Positions 8,688 to 18,721 of a stretch of DNA of 64,000 nucleotides are shown here, piece by piece. Below the pieces are notes generated by a model that did not search any database, was not told the origin of the DNA, and worked only from the letters and a program-made list of their open reading frames with translations. Location: assembly GCF_014069575.1 (NCBI RefSeq), contig NZ_CP059675.1, positions 1,178,001 through 1,242,000 on the forward strand, written 5' to 3'. Numbering within the stretch: position 1 is the first letter of the stretch; every line of letters begins with the position of its first letter. The translations under genes and the position numbers were made by a program. This stretch comes from Schaalia sp. JY-X169. GTDB lineage: Bacteria > Actinomycetota > Actinomycetes > Actinomycetales > Actinomycetaceae.

Positions 8688-8764
8688 GTTTTCCGCCTGC
8701 AATCAACGGAAAATTCCTGCTGGCTGGGGAGAAAGTGTTCAAGGATCACGGGCTTTGATGAGAG

Positions 8765-8773
8765 TTATCCACA
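8765..8773 (+). other. DnaA-box-like sequence
   Basis: TTATCCACA, a perfect match to the consensus DnaA box. It is single, so it does not by itself indicate a replication origin. Confidence 0.35.
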
Positions 8774-8971
8774 GGCTTGGTAGGTACAAGAAGTTTTTTC
8801 TCTTGAATGAGTCCCGGCGTGTCGCGTCAGAGTTTTTGATGTCCAGTCAGATAATCGCGAACTAGCTTCGCGTTCTGCTTGGATTGCTTGTCTCTAGACC
8901 CGCATCTTCCAGACTGATCTTCATGCCGCTTAGGTGCGTCTCCCCAGCCTCCAAGCTGGCCTCGACCACGT

Positions 8972-9004
8972 TCAGGAATCCTGATGGATAATCATGATTC
9001 CTGA
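8972..9004. repeat. 9-base inverted repeat upstream of the recombinase
   Basis: TCAGGAATC at 8972-8980 and GATTCCTGA at 8996-9004 are perfect inverted copies 15 bases apart. The right arm lies 12 bases before the -10 box at 9016. The layout fits either a tyrosine recombinase crossover site or an operator for autoregulation. Confidence 0.45.
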
Positions 9005-9015
9005 GGGTTCTGCGG

Positions 9016-9021
9016 TATTCT
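9016..9021 (+). promoter_or_regulatory. -10 box for a leaderless transcript of the recombinase leader
   Basis: TATTCT ends six bases before ATG 9028, the same spacing seen at other apparently leaderless starts here. No good -35 box is visible; the inverted repeat occupies that area. Confidence 0.4.
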
Positions 9022-9027
9022 TGATGT

Positions 9028-9060
9028 ATGGTCACGATTCGTGAAGCTGCGGGGCGATGA
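9028..9060 (+). CDS. Possible 10-residue leader peptide of the recombinase
   Basis: ATG 9028 opens a 10-codon frame (MVTIREAAGR) whose stop TGA overlaps the recombinase ATG as ATGA. It is preceded at six bases by a TATTCT -10 box. The arrangement suggests a leaderless leader peptide that couples translation into the recombinase gene. This is inferred from spacing only. Confidence 0.35.
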   Translation: MVTIREAAGR

Positions 9061-10139
9061 AGCTCGCCGTGGTGCGAAGTATCGGGACTGCCAGGGGCTG
9101 GCGGTCCGAGGAAGATGCTGCGGACTTCGAGCAGGAGATCATCGACCAGTACGCCCTCGCGATGGCCGCAGCGGGACTCAGCGACGGCTACATCGCGCAG
9201 TCCAGAACGGTCGTCTTCGAGTTCCGCCGCCATCTCGATGCTCCGCTCTGGCAGGCGAAGCCCTCCGACGCGGACGCTTTCCTGGCCGGGCTGCGCCGGG
9301 CAGGGCTTGCCGTCACGACCCGAGCGGGCAAAGCCGGAGCAATTGCGCTGTTCTACGACTTCGCCATCGCCCGCTACCAGGGCGACATCAACGCGCTGAC
9401 CGAGTGGGTGATCGAGCAGCCCGTCGACGAGTACAACCGGCAGTCCGGCGCCTCGCTGGGCAAGGTGAGAGTGCCGCCATCGGATGCGGAGATCGATCGA
9501 CTCTTCGGCGGGTGGGCCGCCTCTCTCCAAGACGAGCGGCGCTATCTGCCCGCCGCGAGGAACTACTTCGCCGCGTCGCTGTGGCGACGCATCGGGGTGC
9601 GCATCACCGAGAGCACGAAGCTCGACCTCCGAGATTGGCGACCTGATCTTGGGGCGCTGGGCAAAGTGCATGTCCGGTTCGGGAAAGGCTCTCGCGGACG
9701 CGGGTCGAAGCAACGGCTGGTGCCCGCGATCAACGGCGCGGACAAGCTCATCGACTGGTGGCTCGGCGATGTGCGACACCGCTTCGGCCCTGATTGGGAC
9801 AACCCGGACGCCCCGATGATCCCGTCCGAACGGTTCGACCACGAGCTCGGCCGTTCCTGGCGTGCCAGCGACGACGTGCTCCGACGAGGTCTGCGGCAAG
9901 CGACCGAACGGTTCCTGCCGGCCTGGGCCGATGGTCGGATGACGCCGCATGTGCTCCGGCACTATTGCGCGTCGTCGCTGTATCTGGCGGGCATGGATTT
10001 GAAGGCCCTGCAGGAACTGCTGGGCCACCAGTGGCTGTCGACCACGACGCAGTACATCCACGTCTCCGGCGAGCACGTCGAGGATTCGTGGATGCAGGCG
10101 AACCAGCGGCTGGAACACCGATTAGAAAGGATGCAGTGA
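9057..10139 (+). CDS. Tyrosine recombinase, first gene of a three-gene module
   Basis: A 360-residue XerC/XerD-like recombinase. An N-terminal core-binding domain (FEQEIIDQYALAMAAAGLSDGYIAQSRTVVFEF) precedes the catalytic domain. There R lies in RRIGVRITESTKLDLRDW, a Lys in VRFGKGSRGRGSKQRLVP, HxLRH in TPHVLRHYCASSLYLAG, H in LLGHQWLSTT and the nucleophile Y in TQYIHVSGEH. All catalytic residues are present, so this protein could be active. It is followed after 4 bases by a helix-turn-helix gene and then by a zinc-ribbon integrase-like gene, a set that I take to be one transposition module. The GC content is clearly higher than in the chromosomal genes of this window, pointing to a different source. 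Confidence 0.9.
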   Translation: MKLAVVRSIGTARGWRSEEDAADFEQEIIDQYALAMAAAGLSDGYIAQSRTVVFEFRRHLDAPLWQAKPSDADAFLAGLRRAGLAVTTRAGKAGAIALFYDFAIARYQGDINALTEWVIEQPVDEYNRQSGASLGKVRVPPSDAEIDRLFGGWAASLQDERRYLPAARNYFAASLWRRIGVRITESTKLDLRDWRPDLGALGKVHVRFGKGSRGRGSKQRLVPAINGADKLIDWWLGDVRHRFGPDWDNPDAPMIPSERFDHELGRSWRASDDVLRRGLRQATERFLPAWADGRMTPHVLRHYCASSLYLAGMDLKALQELLGHQWLSTTTQYIHVSGEHVEDSWMQANQRLEHRLERMQ

Positions 10140-10143
10140 CGCA

Positions 10144-10473
10144 ATGAAATGGAATCTGCGAGTCCAGGCCGCCGAGCGCGGCATCTGGAAGTCGGCGGAG
10201 CTGCGGCGGATGCTCTCCGACGCCGGGCTGGAGATCAGCGTCGGCAAGATGTCCGGGCTGTGGACGGGGACCCCGACCACGATCCGCCTGGACGACCTCG
10301 ACGTCATCTGCCATGTCCTCGACTGCTCACCGACCGATCTCCTCGTGCCTGAGCCCGAGAAAGTCCAAGCACGCAAACCCGGCGCCCGGCGGTCGGAAGA
10401 AGCCAACGGGAGCACGAATCTCATCGCGCCCCGGTTCGGTCCGAAGCACGACCGGCCCGCCCCGCCGTTATGA
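10144..10473 (+). CDS. Small XRE-type helix-turn-helix protein of the recombinase module
   Basis: A 109-residue protein with a Cro/CI-like helix-turn-helix over the first 70 residues: LRVQAAERGIWKSAELRRML, LEISVGKMSGLWTG, IRLDDLDVICHVLDCSPTDLLVP. The LDVLC-x-L-x-C-x-P-x-D-L-L ending is typical of the small XRE family. The C-terminal 35 residues are basic and look disordered. It starts 4 bases after the recombinase and overlaps the next gene by 4 bases (ATGA), so all three are translated together. It may act as DNA-binding accessory factor for recombination or as regulator; the sequence does not decide. Confidence 0.82.
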   Translation: MKWNLRVQAAERGIWKSAELRRMLSDAGLEISVGKMSGLWTGTPTTIRLDDLDVICHVLDCSPTDLLVPEPEKVQARKPGARRSEEANGSTNLIAPRFGPKHDRPAPPL

Positions 10474-12266
10474 GCCCCGCACGCGGCCCGAACGGGCCTC
10501 TGAGTCCGCCGCTGCCCTGCACGGGCTGCGGGGTCAAGCCGGCCGCGTGGCTCACACCCCGCATCGACTTCTGCTACGACTGCATCCCCGGTGGCCCGTT
10601 CACCCCGCCGCCCTGCAGCAAGTGCGGTTCGAGCGAGTATTACACCCAGGGGCTCTGCGCCAACTGTCACCCGGGCAGCCCCGGCTACGTCGGCTCCTGC
10701 CGCGACTGCCTTGCCTGGGGCGTCTACCGTGGGCGCAACTGGCGCTGCTGGAAGTGCCGTTGGTGGTTTACGCACTACCCGCAGGGCGAATGCGTCTCCT
10801 GTCACCGGCAGGTCACCCTTGGCGAGCAAGGCTACTGCCGGTTGTGCCTGGAAACCGCCCGCTACCACTAGACGCCCGGACAGCCGCTCGACCTCGACGC
10901 GGCCCGCACCTACGGCCAGCAGCTCTTCCTCGCCTCAATGAACGACTCTCGTAGGCCCGCGGAACTCCACCTGCCGATGGCGATGAGTGTCAGCGAAGCG
11001 ATCCGCGTCATCAACACGCCACCGCCAGTGGCGGCCAGCTACCAGCCGGTGTTGTTCCACATTGACCCTGACCCCGAGCTGCTCCGGCAGTGCTCCAACG
11101 AGATCCGGCTGCGCGACATCACCTCCCGCACTGATCACTTCCTCTACGCCCGAGCCGGCGAGTACGCATGAAGCAAGCGACAGACCAACCAGGTCCGGCG
11201 CACCCTGAAAGTCCTGCAGCTCGTGTTCCCCGGCGCGAATCTGCGCTTCCGCGCCTCCGACATCCTCGCGATGCGCTCCTACGACGACGATGGCAACATC
11301 CGCTCCACCATCGAAGTCCTCGAAGACGCAGGTCTCCTCATCGACGATAGGGTGCCGTCCTTCACCAAGCTCTTCGCACGCAAGACCCAGGCCCTTCCCG
11401 AGCCGATGCGATCGCAGCTTGAGCTCTGGCGCGACATCATGGTCGACGGCTCCAAGACCCCGCCGCGCCGCCAGCCCCGCGACACGATGACGGTCAAGGG
11501 TCAGATGTATGGCATCCTCCCCGCGATCACCCGCTGGGTCGAAGACGGGCGCACCAGCCTCGTCGGCATCAGCACCGAGGACATCCTCGCCATGCTCCCC
11601 GACGATCCCTCGCGCCGTCACACCATGATGCTCGGCTTCCGCACCCTGTTCACGATCCTGCGCGGCCGCAAACTGGTCTTCCTCGACCCGACGAAAGCGA
11701 TCCCGCTGCGCGGCCCCAACCGCAACATGCCGCTGCCGATGGAACCCACCGCGATCCGCGACGCCCTCACCAACCCCGACCCCGCGATCGCGCTGGCCGT
11801 CTCACTCATCGCCTTCCACGCCCTGACCATACAGCAGGTCCAGCACGTCCAGCTCACCGACATCATCGACGGGCGACTGCGGATGCCCGATGGCCGGTCC
11901 ATCCCGCTCGCGAAGCCGGTCCGCGTCCGCCTCACTGCCTGGCTCGACCACCGAGCCAAACGCTGGTCGGAAACGAAGAATCCCTACCTGCTCGTCACCA
12001 TCCAGACCGCGCCCCGTCTCTCACCGCCCAGCCGGAACTTCCCCTGGAGGAAAGCCGGTGTCACTGCCCAGGCGCTGCGCACCGACCGGATTCTCTACGA
12101 GGTCGAACAGACCGGCGGTGACGTCAGACGCGTCTGCGACCTCTTCGGCATCGGCATCGAGACCGCGCTGCGCTACTCGGCCACGATCCTCGAACCACCC
12201 ACCCCAGGCGAACGCGCCCCGACACACACGGGAGAGATCGACAACGAGTCAGCATCCACTGTATAG
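10470..12266 (+). pseudogene. Zinc-ribbon integrase-like third gene, broken by two in-frame stops
   Basis: One reading frame runs from ATG 10470 to TAG 12266 (about 598 codons) but is cut by TAG at 10869-10871 and TGA at 11169-11171. The N-terminal 133 residues carry many cysteine pairs (CTGCG, CYDC, CSKCG, CANC, CRDC, CWKC, CVSCH, CRLC), so a string of zinc ribbons. The second part (about 100 codons) is helical and the last 347 residues have an integrase-like fold: helices PTAIRDALTNPDPAIALAVSLIAFH, TIQQVQHVQLTDI and the ending DVRRVCDLFGIGIETALRY. No clear catalytic Tyr-Arg set is seen. The protein flows smoothly across both stops with no frame change, so nonsense mutation is the simple explanation; TGA could derive from a TGG. 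The individual open parts are 10470-10871, 10872-11171 and 11172-12266. Confidence 0.78.
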
Positions 12267-12284
12267 TCAGTGCATGCTGACTAT
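12238..12284 (+). promoter_or_regulatory. Leaderless promoter and overlapping operator of the metal-resistance genes
   Basis: TCGACA (12238-12243) and TATAGT (12262-12267) are 18 bases apart and the -10 box ends six bases before the cmtR ATG at 12274, so transcription should start at the A of the start codon. An inverted repeat ATAGTCAG (12263-12270) and CTGACTAT (12277-12284) brackets the start codon and overlaps the -10 box. A repressor bound there would block RNA polymerase, as expected for autoregulated ArsR-family proteins. Confidence 0.7.
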
Positions 12285-12627
12285 TACTTCGCGTCTCGAC
12301 GTCATGAACCGGCTCGGCCGGGCGATGGCGGACCCGACGCGCTCCCGGATCCTGATGACCCTGCTGGACGGCCCGAGCTACCCGGCGGTGCTCTCACGCG
12401 GGCTGGAACTGACCCGTTCGAACGTCTCGAACCATCTGACGTGTCTGCGCGACTGCGGCATCGTGGTCGCCGAGCCCGAGGGCCGGCAGACGCGCTACGA
12501 GATCGCGGACCCGCACCTGACCGCGGCGCTGACAGCGCTCATCGACGTGACGTTGGCCGTCGATGAGAGCGCCCCGTGCCTGGACTCGGCCTGCACCGTG
12601 CCGGGATGCTTCGGGGCGGGCGCGTGA
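12274..12627 (+). CDS. cmtR: CmtR-type ArsR-family cadmium/lead-responsive repressor
   Basis: A 117-residue winged helix repressor. LGRAMADPTRSRILMTLLDGPSY and LTRSNVSNHLTCLRDCGIVV closely follow mycobacterial CmtR, including the recognition helix and the metal-ligand pair in HLTCLRDCG, equivalent to C57 and C61 of CmtR. Further cysteines in the tail (CLDSACTVPGC) may supply the third ligand. CmtR releases its operator when Cd(II) or Pb(II) binds; that specificity is inferred from the conserved cysteines. The start ATG 12274 has no ribosome binding site and fits leaderless expression. The stop overlaps the ATPase start codon (GTGA), so repressor and pump form one operon. High GC, like the recombinase genes before it. 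Confidence 0.92.
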   Translation: MLTITSRLDVMNRLGRAMADPTRSRILMTLLDGPSYPAVLSRGLELTRSNVSNHLTCLRDCGIVVAEPEGRQTRYEIADPHLTAALTALIDVTLAVDESAPCLDSACTVPGCFGAGA

Positions 12628-14519
12628 GCGCCGCGTGCGGCTGCGACGAGCCGACCACCACCCCGGAAACCGAGGAAGTAGAGCGCCCGTGGTGGCGAGA
12701 CCGCGGGATCATGGTGCCCGTCTTCTCCGGCGTCGCGTTCGGCACCGGACTGGTCCTGGAGTGGGCCGGGGCAGAGATCGCGGCTGTGGTGGCGTTCTGG
12801 ATCGGCCTGCTGCTGGGCGCATCGACGTTCACGCCCGGCGCGATCCGGAACCTCGTCACGAAGCGCAAGCTCGGCATCGGCCTGCTGATGACGATCAGCG
12901 CCGTCGGCGCGGTGATCCTCGGCTACGTCGAGGAGGCCGCCGCGCTGGCGTTCCTCTACTCGATCGCCGAGGCACTGGAGGACAAGGCGATGGACCGTGC
13001 CCGCGGCGGACTGCGGGCGCTACTCAAACTCGTCCCGGAGACCGCGACCGTCCGCAGTAACGGCGCCTCGGTCGAGATCCCGGCGAAAGACCTCACCGTC
13101 GGGCAACTCATGCTCGTCCGCCCCGGTGAACGGATCGCGACCGACGGGATCGTCCGGTCCGGGCGCTCCAGCCTGGACACCTCGGCGATCACCGGAGAGT
13201 CGATCCCGGTCGAAGTCGAGCCCGGCGACACGGTGTCGGCCGGGGCGATCAACGCCGCCGGAGCCTTGGAGATCGAGACGACCGCGGCAGGCACCGACAA
13301 CTCTCTCACCACGATCGTCGAGCTCGTCGAGCAGGCGCAGGCAGAGAAAGGCGACCGCGCCCGTCTCGCGGACCGGATCGCCCGCCCGCTGGTGCCCGGC
13401 GTGCTCGTGCTCGCCGCCCTCGTCGCACTCATCGGCTCGCTGCTCGGCGATCCGGAACTGTGGATCACCCGCGCCCTCGTCGTGCTCGTCGCCGCGTCGC
13501 CATGCGCGCTGGCGATCTCCGTGCCGCTCACGGTCGTCGCCGCGATCGGCTCGGCCAGCCGGTTCGGCGTGATCATCAAATCCGGCGCCGTCTTCGAACG
13601 CTTCGGCACCATCCACCACATCGCCGTGGACAAGACCGGCACGCTCACCCGCAACGAACCGACAGTCACGGCCGTGCTCACAGCGGACGGCGTGACGGAA
13701 GCACAGGCACTTCACTGGGCGGCGGCCCTGGAACAGCACAGCACCCACCCGCTGGCCGCAGCGATCACCGCCGCAGCACCAGAAGCACCCGCGGCCGAGG
13801 ACGTAACCGAGCAGGCCGGGCACGGCATCGAAGGCCATCTCAACGGCACGAAGATCACCGTCGGCAGCCCTCGCTGGCTCGACCCCGGGACGCTCCGCGA
13901 CCAGGTCTCGGACCTGGAGGAGCAAGGCATGACGGTCGTTGTCGTGCACCGCGACGGCGTGCCGGTCGCCGCGATCGGGGTTCGCGACGAGCTGCGCCCC
14001 GAGGTCCCCGAGGTCGTGCGCACCCTCACAGCTCAGGGCGTCGGGGTGACCATGCTCACCGGCGACAACACCCGCACCGCCCACGCGCTGACCGCGCAGG
14101 CCGGGATCGAGGACGTGCGCGCCGAGCTGCGCCCCGAGGACAAATCCGCCGCGATCTCCGAACTCGGCAGGACCGGCTCGGTCGCGATGATCGGCGACGG
14201 CATCAACGACGCCCCGGCCCTGGCCGCCGCGGACATCGGGATCGCCATGGGAGCGACCGGCTCGGACGTCGCGATCGAATCCGCCGACGTCGCCTTCACC
14301 GGCCACGACTTGCGGTTGCTCCCACGCGCGTTCGCCCACGCCCGCCGCGGCAGGCGCATCATCAACCAGAACATCATCCTCTCGCTGCTGATCATCACCG
14401 CACTGCTCCCGCTCGCCCTCTTCGGCATCCTCGGACTCGCCGCCGTGGTCCTCGTGCACGAGATCGCCGAGGTCCTGGTGATCCTCAACGGGCTCCGCAC
14501 CGCACGCGGGAAACGCTAG
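12624..14519 (+). CDS. P1B-type heavy-metal efflux ATPase (Cd/Pb/Zn-type context, SPC motif)
   Basis: A 631-residue membrane pump that would export a heavy metal with ATP. Visible in order: membrane helices 1-4; TGES actuator loop (AITGESIPVE); metal-site helix VLVAASPCALAIS near residue 291; phosphorylation motif DKTGTLT near residue 336; an HP signature STHPLAAAI; GDGINDAPALA hinge; and last helices with VLVHEIAEVLVILN near residue 612. It lacks an N-terminal CxxC metal-binding domain; only CGC near the start remains. The transport motif is SPC, not the CPC of classical CadA/ZntA. SPC with HExxx in the last helix recalls the P1B-4 group, while the CmtR partner suggests Cd/Pb. I chose GTG 12624, coupled to the cmtR stop; a frame start at 12576 would add 16 unlikely residues. 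Confidence 0.9.
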   Translation: MSAACGCDEPTTTPETEEVERPWWRDRGIMVPVFSGVAFGTGLVLEWAGAEIAAVVAFWIGLLLGASTFTPGAIRNLVTKRKLGIGLLMTISAVGAVILGYVEEAAALAFLYSIAEALEDKAMDRARGGLRALLKLVPETATVRSNGASVEIPAKDLTVGQLMLVRPGERIATDGIVRSGRSSLDTSAITGESIPVEVEPGDTVSAGAINAAGALEIETTAAGTDNSLTTIVELVEQAQAEKGDRARLADRIARPLVPGVLVLAALVALIGSLLGDPELWITRALVVLVAASPCALAISVPLTVVAAIGSASRFGVIIKSGAVFERFGTIHHIAVDKTGTLTRNEPTVTAVLTADGVTEAQALHWAAALEQHSTHPLAAAITAAAPEAPAAEDVTEQAGHGIEGHLNGTKITVGSPRWLDPGTLRDQVSDLEEQGMTVVVVHRDGVPVAAIGVRDELRPEVPEVVRTLTAQGVGVTMLTGDNTRTAHALTAQAGIEDVRAELRPEDKSAAISELGRTGSVAMIGDGINDAPALAAADIGIAMGATGSDVAIESADVAFTGHDLRLLPRAFAHARRGRRIINQNIILSLLIITALLPLALFGILGLAAVVLVHEIAEVLVILNGLRTARGKR

Positions 14520-14602
14520 ACACAGAGCCGACCACCGCGCTCCACCACCACATCCGAGCACCGGCAGACCTGACTTGGACCATCTGGGGCTCTTTTGGTG
14601 TG

Positions 14603-14626
14603 TGAAGCGGTCCAGGTTTAGTTCCG
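14603..14626 (+). repeat. Left terminal inverted repeat of the IS3 element
   Basis: TGAAGCGGTCCAGGTTT, then A, then GTTCCG. It matches the reverse complement of the right end at 23 of 24 positions. Confidence 0.9.
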
Positions 14627-14648
14627 TCTTTTTTGAGAGGATGGAGCA

Positions 14649-14969
14649 ATGCCAGTAAAGTATGACAAGTCGTTTCGGGATCGTGCGGTTCGTATGGTTT
14701 TGGATCGGCTAGAAAATGATCGGTCACTGTCGCAGTCAGCAGTGATCAAAGAGACGGCGCCTCGCCTTGAGATCGCTAATGAGACACTGCGCAGATGGAT
14801 CAATCAAGAACATGTTGATGCCGGCAGGCGCCCTGGTGTTTAGACTGAGGAATCTGCTGAAGTTCGCAGGTTAAAGCGGGAAATCGCGGAACTGAGAAGA
14901 GCTAATGAAATCTTGAAAACTGCGTCAGCGTTTTTTGCAGCCGAGCTCGACCGCCCCGCGGTGAGATGA
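14649..14969 (+). pseudogene. IS3-family transposase orfA with a premature stop
   Basis: The frame starts at ATG 14649 with VKYDKSFRDRAVRMVLDRLE and a helix-turn-helix (IANETLRRWINQ), the normal OrfA layout. TAG at 14841-14843 interrupts it after RRPGV; beyond the stop the same frame continues with the expected leucine-zipper part (RRLKREIAELRRANEILKTA, then FFAAELDRP) up to TGA 14967-14969. The stop therefore is a nonsense mutation. A functional OrfAB fusion protein would need both readthrough here and the usual -1 frameshift into orfB. Confidence 0.85.
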
Positions 14970-16000
14970 TCGCGTATATCGACATGTACAAGCATCGTTT
15001 CGGGGCCCGTGCCGATCTGCCGCACTTTAGGTGCGACAGAGAGCGGGTTCCTCACTTCCAGAGGCTACAGGGCTGCTAAAACGCGTCCTGTCTGTCACAG
15101 GGAAGTACGTGATCGCCAGTTGTTACCCGTGTTGCGTGAGGTTCACGCCAATAATTACGGGGTTTACGGCAAACGCAAAATGTGGCATGCCTTACGCCGG
15201 CAGGGTTGGATGATCGGGCGTGAACAAACCGGGCGTCTTATGTGCAAGGCTGGCCTTCACGGAATCCGCAGGGGCCGCAAACCCGTAACCACCTGCCCTT
15301 CTAGGACTGTTGATGAACGCCCTGATCTAGTGGACCGTAACTTTGATGCCACTGCTCCTAACCAGCTATGGGTGGCAGACATTGAGCGCCACGAGGTGCT
15401 TTTGAACCTTGCGGTGGTGAAAGGACACCGCTCGACGTCTGTCGCAGCAGGCGTGTGATAGCTGGAGGACGATCTGCCGTGCTGGCGTGAGCGTGGTGGG
15501 TGGAGCAGTCCTCGACAACGACGAGTCGTATCAGTACTGCCAGATGGTGCGGGCTCGGCTAGCGAGACGGAGAGGCATACGAATAGGAACCAGTGGCTGA
15601 AAGCCCCTCAATACAAGACCACCGATTCTAACCTGGCGGATTCGGGTCGGGTTGCATCGCGCACCCTCGTCGCTTCGGCGGTGAGGGGAACTCCTGGACT
15701 GGGTGATGTCGCCGGTCGGGAGGCCACGGTGAATGCCTGCGGCGTAGCCGTGGCGAGGATGCTGGGGCATAACTGGGTGCCGATCCCGTCGAAGGGTTCG
15801 GAAGTGAACGTGGGAACCATCTCGGTTCCGCCGGAGGACCGCCGCAGCCAGCGGCGCGGCGTCCGGCTGAGCGCGCGGCCTGCTGATCGGGCCGGGGTGG
15901 GGCGGAGGACCCGTAGTAGTCCGAGACCGGGAAAGCCGGTCACATGGCGAAGGGGTCCAGTGTGATCGCAGTAGATGGAAACAGAAAGGGAGAAACGCTT

Positions 16001-17693
<1,693 letters not shown>

Positions 17694-18032
17694 TAACTGG
17701 TTTAGTACATCATTCAGATCGCGGATCTCAATACGTGTCGATTCGTTATTCCGAGCGTATGGAAGAAGCCGGCATTACCCCATCGGTTGGGTCACGCGGA
17801 GATTCCTATGACAATGCGCTGGCCGAGACCGTCAATGGCCTTTACGAAGCCGAACTCATCCACGCCCGCCGGCCCTGGCCCTCCGTAACCGAGGTCGAAT
17901 TCGAGACGCTGAAATGGGTTCACTGGTGGAATCACGACCGTCTCCACGAAGCCTTAGATTACCTGACCCCAACCGAATACGAAGCAAACCACCATAACAC
18001 CAATGCCAGAGCAAAAGCCCTAGCATAAACAG

Positions 18033-18056
18033 CGGAACAAAACCTGGACCGCTTCA
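18033..18056 (-). repeat. Right terminal inverted repeat of the IS3 element
   Basis: CGGAAC, then A, then AAACCTGGACCGCTTCA, the reverse complement of the left end with one mismatch. Confidence 0.9.
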
Positions 18057-18413
18057 AAGGGGCTGGTCGGGGTAGTTGCGTCGTGAGGCTAAGAAGCCTT
18101 CCTCAAGTTCATCTACGCGACCCTGCATCCATCGAATGAGCCCCAACTGACTTGTGTACAGCGCCTGAGCGACCGTACCCTCCTGGGGAGACTGCTCGTA
18201 CATTGCCTGCGCGTGTTGTTCTGCAAGCGTCACATCTCCGTCAAGAATCAGTCGCAGACAACGGAACCAGAGTGCGGGGTTCGTATAGGGGACGCCGTGC
18301 AGGCCCGCAGCATCCACGCGATCCTCAAGAAGCTCAATATCAAGGGAACGAATCTCTCCCAGCTCAAGAAGAGCACCTATGCGGTTCCTCCGAAGACGCC
18401 TCACAGGAGACAC
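18057..18413 (-). pseudogene. Fragment of a tetratricopeptide-type regulatory protein, cut by the IS3 element
   Basis: The minus-strand frame reads NRIGALLELGEIRSLDIELL, then LWFRCLRLILDGDVTLAEQHAQAM, then YTSQLGLIRWMQGRVDELEEG and YPDQPL, where it runs into the right end of the IS. The W-x-x-x-L-x-x-L-x-G-x-x-x-x-A-E and Q-G-R-x-x-E-L-E patterns are those of the helical repeat region of large AAA/TPR regulators or cyclase-like proteins. Both ends are missing: the 3-prime part is removed at the IS junction, and no upstream part is found beyond 18413. It appears to be foreign or relocated DNA next to the IS. The family assignment is tentative. Confidence 0.55.
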
Positions 18414-18703
18414 TGGACGTGCTCAACGATGCTCTTGCAGGTCCAGAAGGTAAGGATGAAAGAGTGTTCGGGACCTCGGATGATGTGGTCCTGCAGGTCA
18501 TCGAAAGCACATTCTCCAAAGCCAACGCAAAAGCGGAGTGGTCGGGGGAGACCCTCCGCGTCCGCATGGATGGGTCTGTGGAAGATCCCACCAGTCAAAC
18601 TCCATGTTTAGCCTTGGAAGCACTACTTGTCGACGGTGAGGCGGTCGTTATCGACTACGACGACGGGGAGTTGATTTGTGCAGATCGGTATGACTTCGAC
18701 TGA
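18395..18703 (+). pseudogene. C-terminal remnant of a gene of unknown function
   Basis: From about 18395 the plus strand reads SSEDASQETLDVLNDALAG, then DDVVLQVIESTFSKANAKAEWSG, then ALEALLVDGEAVVIDYDDGE, ending CADRYDFD and TGA 18701-18703. The acidic, well-formed protein-like end has chromosomal codon use, while the frame upstream (18152-18394) is Arg/Pro-rich and looks like a shadow of the opposite-strand fragment. I conclude that the N-terminal part of this gene was lost at a junction near 18395-18413. It directly precedes the broken lipoprotein gene and may have been co-transcribed with it. Confidence 0.5.
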
Positions 18704-18721
18704 AACAGAGGAGATAGGACA

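Larger units (their letters stand above)
8541..9027. other. Intergenic junction between element 1 and the recombinase-metal block
   Basis: No convincing gene in about 490 bases. The first half is AT-richer than its surroundings. It contains overlapping palindromes at 8668-8687, a consensus DnaA-box match at 8765-8773, an inverted repeat at 8972-9004 and the -10 box of the recombinase leader at 9016-9021. I searched it by eye for a copy of the tRNA-Pro 3-prime end (the expected second attachment site) and did not find one. Confidence 0.6.

Noticed and set aside
8765-8773. DnaA box as evidence of a plasmid origin
   Set aside because: Only one box, no AT-rich unwinding region beside it and no replication initiator gene.
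8862-10118. A 418-codon open frame on the minus strand opposite the recombinase
   Set aside because: It mirrors the high-GC recombinase gene; its composition is low-complexity and the plus-strand frame has full catalytic motifs.
10869-11171. Stop codon reassignment or selenocysteine at the TGA
   Set aside because: A TAG also interrupts the same gene, neighbouring genes use TGA as normal stops, and no stem-loop just after the TGA was evident; nonsense mutation is simpler.
13020-14561. A 513-codon minus-strand frame, and an Arg/His-rich plus frame at 13460-14605
   Set aside because: Both are shadows of the metal ATPase in GC-rich DNA, with extreme Gly/Asp or Arg/His content and no domain.
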